Source: Kappaphycus alvarezii
Lineage: Eukaryota; Rhodophyta; Florideophyceae; Gigartinales; Solieriaceae
Length of the DNA: 64,000 nt
Assembly (NCBI GenBank): GCA_002205965.3
Contig: NADL03000012.1
Coordinates: forward strand, 434,001-498,000
Direction of reading: 5' to 3'
The translations under genes were made by a program, and so were the position numbers. The notes beneath the pieces are model-generated. The model was given only the letters and a program-made list of their open reading frames with translations, had not been told where the DNA came from and made no database searches. How positions within the stretch are numbered: the stretch's first letter is position 1; each line of letters opens with the position of its first letter. Of the stretch, positions 57,300-64,000 are shown in pieces.

Positions 57300-58508
57300 C
57301 ATGGCTGCGGAGCTTCGCTCCCCCATCAACGTCGCTCAGACCAACTCTCCATCCTCACCCGTCGTCCACCCCCACTTCAAACCTCGGGTCGATTTTCCAA
57401 GACTCTCCCCGATCATTCCACACTCACCGCATTCGACCCTACCTTTGACTCCGATGCTGACACCGAGGGTCCCGCCTCCGGCTCCAGTGCACGTCGTCGC
57501 GACTTTTCCCGCATTCTATCCACCTCTAGTACCGGTGTACATAGTGATGATGTTGAGGCTGTCGTTGCGGCCGCAGCCGCAGCGTCGGCGGCTGCAGGGG
57601 GAATGCAGGGGTAATATCGCTCGTGCGATGAGTGGTGACCTGGCGCGTGGAGGGAGGAGTGATTCTGAGGAGGGAATTATTGGGGGGAGGGTGGCTTTGG
57701 GAGGGATAGAGCACGCAGTTTTTATGGACGAAGGGTGCCGTTGAGTTGTGATATGGAGGGCGATGCGCCAGAGGAGATTGGTCCGGTGAGTAAGGCTACG
57801 TTGAGAAGGGTTTTGGATGAGGATTATGAAGTTTATAAGGCTGGAGTGGCGAGCAAGCAGAAGGACTCGGGGCAGGTGAAGGAGGCTGTGGTTGTCGAGG
57901 CAGGTGATGAGGAGAAGGGAGATGAACAGCGGGAGGTGAAAAGTCCGGCTGTTACGGAGATTAAGGGGGTAGACGGGACGAGGGTAGCGAGGAAGGCGCG
58001 CAGCTTTCAGGTGTTTGGGACTGAAGTGAGCGTGAGCGTGGATAGTGGTAGCCGATCCGGTAGTGAGGACTGGGGAGTGAGTGGGTCGGAGATGGACAGA
58101 TTGTTAGCAGGGGTGGAAATGCCCAGGCTGAGTGCGGTGGCAGTGCCGCTGTTCGTCGAGGAGGTGGGACGAGTGCCGAGGGCGGCGCTCGTGGAGGGGA
58201 AGATGAAACGCGTCAGGGTTTCTGAAGAGGAAGGACGAGGCAAAGCGGATGAGGGGGTTGTGCGGATTGGGGTTGTGTCTGGATGGAGCGCGGAGGAAGT
58301 GGATGAGAAGAGGGAAGAGGAAGGGTGCTGCGAATGGGGGAAGAGGTTTGGACAAGGTCGGGTGGGGCTACTGAGGAGGTCGGTAATGGCCGCGGTGCTG
58401 GGGCGCAGGATGCGGGTGCGGTGGGAGAAGGCCCAAGGTATAACTGTTGCATTCCTCGGTACTGCTTGCTTCCTTTTCCAAATTTTCGGCGGAGACGGAA
58501 GCAAGTGA
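57300..58508 (+). pseudogene. Pro-rich/acidic protein gene spread over shifted frames, unidentified
   Basis: After a C-rich, Pro/Ser/Thr-rich leader (56,917-57,400) one phase reads FDPTFDSDADTEGPASGSS, RRRDFSRILSTSSTGVHSDD and an Ala run to a TAA at ~57,610. A second phase (to 57,744) reads MSGDLARGGRSDSEEGIIGG. A third, 57,735-58,508, gives about 257 residues: DAPEEIGPVSKATLRRVLDE, DYEVYKAGVASKQK, acidic linkers, ARSFQVFGTEVSVSVDSG, and a final hydrophobic helix (ITVAFLGTACFLFQIFGG) that may be intron sequence read through, since GTATAAC starts at 58,437. The regular composition suggests one disordered protein broken by indels or introns. I do not recognise the family. Its C-rich to G-rich switch resembles the EAF-like gene. 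Confidence 0.45.
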
Positions 58509-58627
58509 GGCAACCTTACCATCTGAAGAATACTAAATCATGACTTCTGTAATAACTTAGTCTATGCATTACACTTCACAGCAATTCAATTCAGTGTGGA
58601 ACAATTGTGTACAGTATATTAGTGATG

Positions 58628-58945
58628 CTACGGTACGTAGTCAGGGGTCCAGCTCAGGAACCGACTATTTTGCGAGCTGAGTCCTAAACAGGTGCTAACC
58701 AGGCGGTCCACGTTGGCGATGTGTACTGGTGTGCGCGACGCGATAGGGTTCGCCAAAGACAATATCGAAACTAATGCGCCGGCAAGCTGTGGATGTGGAT
58801 AACTCTTAAATGATTTGTTGCACTCCGCGATGCGCGGGAGGAGATCCTCTCTGAAGAGGATAATCCTGCAGCGGGGGTAGGCGAACCCTGGGAATCGAAA
58901 GCAGCGGTTGAAACTCGAAAAATGGGGGCCTGTGCTCTTCCACAT
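58628..58945 (-). CDS. ORF sharing the ILF-E--LPRIAE motif with 18.2 kb
   Basis: ATG at 58,945-58,943; 105 codons ending at a TAG near 58,628. It holds CRIILFREDLLPRIAECNKS, then PQLAGALVSILSLANPIASR, a mildly hydrophobic helix. The first block matches 18,157-18,315 in DNA and in frame. The longer length here compared with 52 codons at the other site suggests that site is truncated or spliced. It lies just outside the left end of the Harbinger-like element. The function is unknown. Confidence 0.4.
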   Translation of the reverse strand: MWKSTGPHFSSFNRCFRFPGFAYPRCRIILFREDLLPRIAECNKSFKSYPHPQLAGALVSILSLANPIASRTPVHIANVDRLVSTCLGLSSQNSRFLSWTPDYVP

Positions 58946-59045
58946 CGATTGAGAAATACAATAATTCTGTGATCAATTACACGTGTATTAGCGTGAAAAC
59001 TCTTACCGCGGAGCAGTAGTATTGTACTGTATTGTACCGTACAGT

Positions 59046-59398
59046 AGACTTCGGAAAACTAACATCTTCATTTTTTTGAACACGATATATATTTTGGGCC
59101 TGGCAGGCCCTGAGCAGCACAACAGGCCATTACAGTGCAGTTCATGAGCGAAAAAGGGCCGCAATTAATAGCAAAAAGAAAGTAGGTTAAAATAATGTAA
59201 AATGTGCAGGGCTGTAAGCATTTGTCTGTGGGGGTCCCTGCACAACGCTGCGACACCCTCGGGACCTATCTATTCCGCGTTATAGGACGGTACCGCAAAA
59301 AATTTAGCGAAATCTGGAGTCAACGAAATAAAAATGTGCGAAATCCGGATATGCTATTTCCGCACTGAATTCGCATACATACTGTACAGGAAGTAAAA
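59046..59398 (+). repeat. Left terminal inverted repeat
   Basis: Pairs with 62,660-63,019. It contains a spurious 62-codon minus frame whose counterpart appears as a plus frame (62,801-62,995) at the other end, which is why two similar ORFs are seen. Confidence 0.9.
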
Positions 59399-59675
59399 AA
59401 CGCTTCAGACGGCGAGAAACGCTGCCAATGCAGACAAAACTAACAGTACGACACAATAAAAAAATATCTAAAATATTTTAATTTAAACCGCCACCTAGAA
59501 CCGAAAAGAGGATAACCACTATTAAGAGCAACTTGCACGATGTTAGCAACTGCATGGTGGTGGTAAATCTTTATTGGTTGTACAATGCCGCACAGAAGCG
59601 TGCGGAGGGTATTCATAAATTAACTACGGATGCGGGCAGCGGGTAGAAACCTGTCGCGCCTGCATTATTTGGAGA

Positions 59676-60400
59676 CTAAAATGCAAAACGGGCAACTGCA
59701 TGGAAACATATACCATGCATTTCCTCTCTGTTCCGAAAACAAGAACTGAGAACATTGAACTGCTTCAATCGAGGGTTCACGGTCTCATGACGAGTCCTTA
59801 GTCTCTTAAAAATTGTAGAATGGGCTGCACACTTTTTTAAACAGTGATCCCCATCATATCCTCTATCGGCGACAGCATTTTCGTCATTATCCATTACTCC
59901 CTTAAGACGATAATTAAAAATCTTGCGATCCGGCCAGAGTCCGGTAGGAAATGGTCCATGGACCTAAACGATGTTGTTTGAGAAAATCGATACAGAAACT
60001 TTATATCGCTACCCTGGACCCTTAGTCTTGTGGCTATGCCATTTTGAACTGAATGGCTTCGGTTCAAGTATTTTGCAGTCAGTCCATTAACGGAAATATA
60101 GCAATTTAAGAATTGCTTGGAATGCAAACGTTTCTAAAACTTAATCTAAACAACGATAGTTAAATAATAAATATGACGAAAATTGAGAATGAGGAGACGT
60201 ACCACTTGAATGTGTGCCAAGTAAAATGTATACTTCCGGGATCATCTTCGAAACGTTTTTCGTCAACGTTTGCAATGGTGGAACAAATATTTTCTGTAGC
60301 ATTGGTTTTGAGTCGTAATAGTTCCCAAAGCAAATGGCATGGATTTGATAAAGGAAATGAACAACTCTTGATGTAATTTCACAAAAGAGCACAAATTTCT
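59676..60400 (-). pseudogene. Transposase of the 59-63 kb element, catalytic Asp replaced
   Basis: Minus-strand frames give, in order: CYISVNGLTAKYLNRSHS, a KGPG-like RVQGSDIKFLYRFS, MDHFLPDSGRIARFL (60,127-59,894), then VADRGYDGDHCLKK and RLRTRHETVNPRLKQFNVLS with a final HGICFHAVARFAF (59,894-59,676). Transposases of this DDE group read xVDGxxxxI, GPGLRYE, GxWPDL, ADxGY and RHExVNxRLKxF. The second Asp (ADRGY) and the Glu (RHETVN) remain, but the first motif is VNG: the codon at 60,088-60,086 is AAT where Asp is expected. Upstream frames (60,392-60,141) lack recognisable motifs. Frameshift and stop near 59,893 separate the halves. Confidence 0.8.
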
Positions 60401-61351
60401 GGCTTTACGCCAAACATTGAAACAAACGGGACAAGAAAACAGAGTTGCGCAGGACATGGGAGCGCCCCATCAGTTCATCTCCGATTTCACTAAATCGAAG
60501 AGCGCTAACGCCAACCATCTGGAATTTTTTGTTTGAAGTACCTTAGTTGTTCCGGTACTGAGATGATGGAATCAGATAATATTGTCAATCTTAAGAAGGT
60601 TAATGTGACAAGACAAAGTGTTGGTATGCAACTTTGGCTCCTGTTAGAACTTCGAAATACTGTTTTCATTAGTTTTATGACTTCTTTTTTCACTGATATT
60701 TTATGGACCATAGAATTTCAATCAATTTTTTTTGTGTATTGTTGGAATTTAAATTGTGCAATTAAAATGAATTAAAACAAGTTCTTCAAACTCGATAAAC
60801 GATTATTCAATGATCAGAAAAACAACATGTACCCCTACAGCACAAATCGCTACAACACAATCCTTCATGACGGGAGAAAATTTTCGTATTCAGCGACACA
60901 TTTGAACTCCGAATCAAGGCAGACATTTGTTTAAAAAAACATTCTGAAAAATGGAACTTTTGACAGTTGTACCACACTTGCAAGCGGCCAAAAAAGGTTA
61001 AAATAGGCATTAAAGTCACTTTTAGACGAGGTACAACGGGAAACTAGAGATTTATGCCGCCAAAAGCTACATGATCTTACAATACGAGCCATTGTCTTCA
61101 AATGTGTCGTATTTTTTTCAGCTCATCACTTAGGTAGACAGATTGCCTTCTTTCTCTAGTAATTTTTCTGCTAGAAATTTGTGCCGCTCGAATTGATCGA
61201 GACCGCTTCGGTACATGCAATGTTTATTTAATTTTTTTAAGCCAATTTTTTAAATATATACTATCGAGTTTTGCTTTACGAATTCATTCAACTACTACAC
61301 GACACTACAGTCAAGGACAACCTGAAATATCTGATCTGTTTTTTTGACTGT

Positions 61352-62275
61352 TTTAACAATGGTTCAAAAGAGGACGTCGACCCTCCCCCAAAGCTCTCCA
61401 AATGAAACCCGGGTGTCAAGTTTCTAACTCGACTCATCGAGAGTGGAGAAGTCACGGCCGATGACGACGCAAGAAGCGTGAAATAAGCTCAAACTAGGTT
61501 CTCCAAATACTACCTCAAGAATTTTCGCACGTTTTACCTTCGCTTGTTTAGGTCAGTATCTTCTGATCGCAGTCCTGACAAAAATAATTTGGCACCTTTT
61601 ACCTCTACTAAGATTTAGAAAAGTTTTTTTGACAACATATGTAGAAAATAAATCTGCTTCTGCCGACGAGGGAGTGCCTCAAAAAATGTTCTGAAGATAT
61701 TGGCATAGGCGTTAAGCGCAAGTTTTCTGAGCTTGAAGATGAATGCGAAAATCTGATAGCGAGACTGGGATGGGGTGAGATGATCTTATCCTTGGTCCAA
61801 AGTGTTTTAAACCACTTTACTTAATTTTAACGTGGAAACAAACTTTTACAACCGGACCATGTATGTCTGTTGCAATTTTGCTTCCTTCTGGTGTTTATTC
61901 GAACTAAAAGTTATCTATCATTAATATCGGCAACAATTTGAAATTTAAAGTAGTTTGGCCTCGACAGTTGACTGATGTGAGAACTCTGCATCATTTATGG
62001 CTTGTTGTAGAAGGTGGAAGGAGGGTGAGCAAAGACCAATATAAAATAGGAGGATTTGAGCACATGTTGCGGTTATTGCGCGCTTCTCCGGAGGATCCAG
62101 TCGTTTCTGTCGCAAACATTCACTACCATTCCGAGTTGAGTTAAAAGTTGAGCAGGAGCCCCTTGTCTGTTCGAATACTGATACTTGTATTGTCTACGTT
62201 AATTTGAAATCTGCTTTAGATAACTACGGCGGATACACGGAAAAGAAGAAATTCCGAGAAATGTCTCACCCTGTT
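61352..62275 (+). pseudogene. Companion protein gene of the 59-63 kb element, decayed
   Basis: After MVQKRTSTLPQSS a shifted phase reads VKFLTRLIESGEVTADDDAR, then FSKYYLKNFRTFYLRLFRSV, the helix pattern often seen at the start of the second protein of these transposons. After a gap with several stops, 61,938-62,144 reads FKVVWPRQLTDVRTLHHLWL, KIGGFEHMLRLLRAS, DPVVSVANI, and a further phase gives CIVYVNLKSALDNYGG. I recall the order WPxxL..LHxxWL, then a LExALxxLR-type helix, then VIYVDLxxP from transposon-borne proteins of protists and fungi; it has no settled function. Its divergent placement opposite the transposase matches a two-gene element. Confidence 0.6.
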
Positions 62276-62659
62276 TAAGGAGGATCGTCCGGAAATCACT
62301 GACTCAGAGGCTTCAAATCGGTAGTTTCGTGTGTGTTCATTGTGTTATTCCAAGATTAAAAAATTAATCTGTACTTCTTCCTTATCAAACTGTACTGTAC
62401 CGTTTAAAGTTTTAGATAAAATAAGCTCTTTCTGATCAGTGTAGAGGTAAACCTACTGTGCGCTATGGAAAAATGTAGGGTGATTTAATATTTGAAAGAT
62501 ATGGTCGGTTGTGGCCCGGAATATCCTACAGTGTGGCCAGCAGTAATACCTCTGAAATTACCCTAAAAAGCCGGCTCAAGGCCCCAGCAGACAGGCTGCG
62601 TTGGACATTACGGCTGCGCTAGGGTGTGTGTGTTTTTGTCTTTGAAAGAAATTTTCTCT

Positions 62660-63019
62660 CCTGTACAGTACAGGAATTATGCGAATTCAGTGTGGAAATG
62701 GCATATCCGGATTTCTCACATTTTTATTTCCTTGACTCCAGATTTCGCTAAATTTTTCTCCGGTATTGTCTAACAACGCGGAATAGCTAGGTCCCGAGGG
62801 GTGTCGCAGCGTTGTACAGGTACCCCCACAGGCAAATGCTCACAGCCCTGGACATTTTACATTATTTTAACCTACTTTCTTTTTGCTGTTAATTACGACC
62901 CTTTGTCGCTCATGAACTGCACGGTAATGGCCTGTGTTGTGTTGGTCAGGGCCCACCAGGCCCCAAAATCTACATTGGTTCAAAAAAATGAATAAATTAG
63001 TTTTCCCGAAGTCTCTAAT
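62660..63019 (-). repeat. Right terminal inverted repeat
   Basis: Inverted copy of 59,046-59,398; see the element entry. A palindromic CTGTACAGTACAG at its inner edge (62,661-62,673) shows the genome's GTAC-type word lying inside the transposon end. Confidence 0.9.
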
Positions 63020-64000
63020 ACTGTTTTACGGTAGTTGCTTAGGTTACTGTAGGTTTAGTGTACTGTAGTGCAAGTTGACGTGCAGTGTATGCTTTGACAC
63101 GTACTATTTGAACTACACAAATGGACCCTTAGGGCCTCCGGGAAAGTCTATATAAACGCGTGTCTATGCCGGTCTTCGGATCGGACGGCATCGGGTTGTG
63201 ACTCAATACACACTTGGTCACGTGCTTACAGCTACCACAGAGAGTATCTGTATCATAAAATCGATTCGATCGCACTTCCGGGAAGTGTTGACGCAATCGT
63301 TCTGACATGAAATTGTCGCCGAGAACAGTTCGAGGTCTTGAAGAAGCACGAGAAGATAACAAGACCGGTCCATCCAAGAGAGTTGTATGTTTTTGAAGAT
63401 TAAGGGAGCATACCGAGGCCAAACCATTGTTGGTGAAGAAGCCTCGAAAAATTTGATCAAGCTTGAAACTTAAGAAGAAGGGCTATAATTAGCCGATGGA
63501 AGATTCAAGCAAGGTAGGAGCGAATTTTAGAAGTTTTTCAGAGAGCAAAAAGTATGACGCGCCCAAGACCCGGAGAAGCCAGAATGGAAGTGGCGTTGAA
63601 GCTCCTGGTGCGGGTCTGCCCATTGCGGAGGCCCAAGCGGTTCCTGAAGAGTTGGATCAGATGCAGAGTCCCGATATTTGCAGAAGATGATTATGGTTGC
63701 ATCGGAAGTTACTGAGTTCATGGTAGCCATCACAGAAGCAGCCAATTTGGCCACCGAACAGAAAGGTATTGGAAAAAGGAGAACTCAAAGCCGAATACAA
63801 CGACAACAAGGAGCCAGAGGAAGAAACGAGCTCGGTTGGCTTGAAGAAATCAAAGGAAGAAATTATTCCAATATATGTCGCTTATAAGTAATATAATGCT
63901 GTCTCGAGTCCAGCAGGTGCCGCAAAGTAGGCGATGGCTCATTTTTTGACGCCAAACGGGCCTGTTTCCGCCTTCTCACCGAATTTCCAGTTCGTGTAGA
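63020..64000 (+). other. Possible LTR-element start at the right edge
   Basis: TCTATATAAACG at 63,147-63,158 is a good TATA-type box. About 340 bp downstream, ATG 63,496 opens a 64-codon charged frame (MEDSSKVGANFRSFSESK), followed in another phase (63,678-63,887) by SEVTEFMVAITEAANLATEQ and a Gln/Arg-rich tail. Promoter, leader and a charged coiled-coil protein resemble the start of a Gag gene, but no LTR partner, zinc knuckle or primer site can be confirmed because the window ends here. Confidence 0.25.

Larger units (their letters stand above)
59046..63019. mobile_element. Harbinger-like DNA transposon, ~4.0 kb, with ~350-bp terminal inverted repeats
   Basis: The left end (59,046-59,398, beginning AGACTTCGGAAAACTA) and the right end (about 62,660-63,019, ending TAGTTTTCCCGAAGTCTCTA) are inverted copies with scattered differences, roughly 85-90 percent by eye. 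Shared blocks include GTAGGTTAAAATAATGTAAA, TTTAGCGAAATCTGGAGTCA and AAATCCGGATATGCCATTTC. Two genes diverge from the middle: a transposase on the minus strand (59,676-~60,400) and a companion protein on the plus strand (61,352-62,275). Both are decayed, so the element is immobile, but its boundaries are complete. Long TIRs and two genes fit PIF/Harbinger-like elements; a clear target duplication was not found. Confidence 0.85.

Noticed and set aside
58007..58522. Minus-strand 171-codon Ser/Pro/Thr-rich ORF
   Set aside because: It is opposite the 257-codon plus frame, which has the more varied, acidic, coding-like composition.
59068..62995. A pair of similar 62-64 codon ORFs (59,068-59,256 minus; 62,801-62,995 plus)
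   Set aside because: They are the same stretch of the terminal inverted repeats read from each end, not paralogous genes.
1..64000. CRISPR arrays, bacterial operons and ribosome-binding sites
   Set aside because: No regularly spaced repeats of 20-40 bp were seen, and the coding style, splice donor and transposon types are eukaryotic.

Overview
This window is nuclear DNA from a eukaryote. The support is: short split reading frames, at least one good splice donor (minus strand, 16,119-16,114), cut-and-paste transposases of three eukaryotic superfamilies (pogo/Tigger, piggyBac, PIF/Harbinger), LTR-retroelement fragments, and an ELL-associated-factor (EAF) domain, known from animals and fungi. 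This suggests an opisthokont, possibly an early-diverging fungus, but nothing fixes the lineage. There is no bacterial-style gene packing, no CRISPR array, no rRNA gene and no convincing intact tRNA.

Layout. 1-5.1 kb is GC-rich, with a chromodomain-like integrase tail and a long polypurine tract but no confident gene. 5.1-9.8 kb is AT-richer and holds the first copy of a 0.87-kb LTR-like repeat (7,565-8,442). 9.8-12.9 kb is repeat-rich: four copies of a short dispersed repeat, a perfect 25-bp hairpin and many GTACTGTAC-type palindromes. 12.9-18.4 kb is the best host gene island, with the EAF-like gene, a minus-strand gene with one intron and C-terminal membrane helix, another minus-strand coding stretch, and a short exon with a diverged partner near 58.8 kb. 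About 19.7-35.8 kb is strongly AT-rich, almost without ORFs or recognisable transposons; a regional centromere or an old decayed repeat island are the main readings. At 36.2-37.1 kb lies the second LTR-like copy, inverted relative to the first, followed by a broken Tigger transposase (37.3-39.2 kb).

The right half is largely a transposon graveyard: a piggyBac relic (44.5-46.1 kb), a Harbinger-like relic with two convergent genes (47.0-49.1 kb), a possible LINE tail (49.1-49.7 kb), and a second, structurally complete Harbinger-like element of about 4 kb with ~350-bp terminal inverted repeats (59.05-63.02 kb). Two more host-like genes lie between them: an acidic protein gene (51.0-51.5 kb, minus) and a Pro-rich/acidic gene (57.3-58.5 kb, plus).

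Almost every gene-like region is broken by frameshifts or stops. For the transposons this is decay. For the EAF-like gene and the 57-58 kb gene, the breaks lie in or near G/C homopolymers and could be assembly errors. All identifications come from reading motifs by eye; no search was run.
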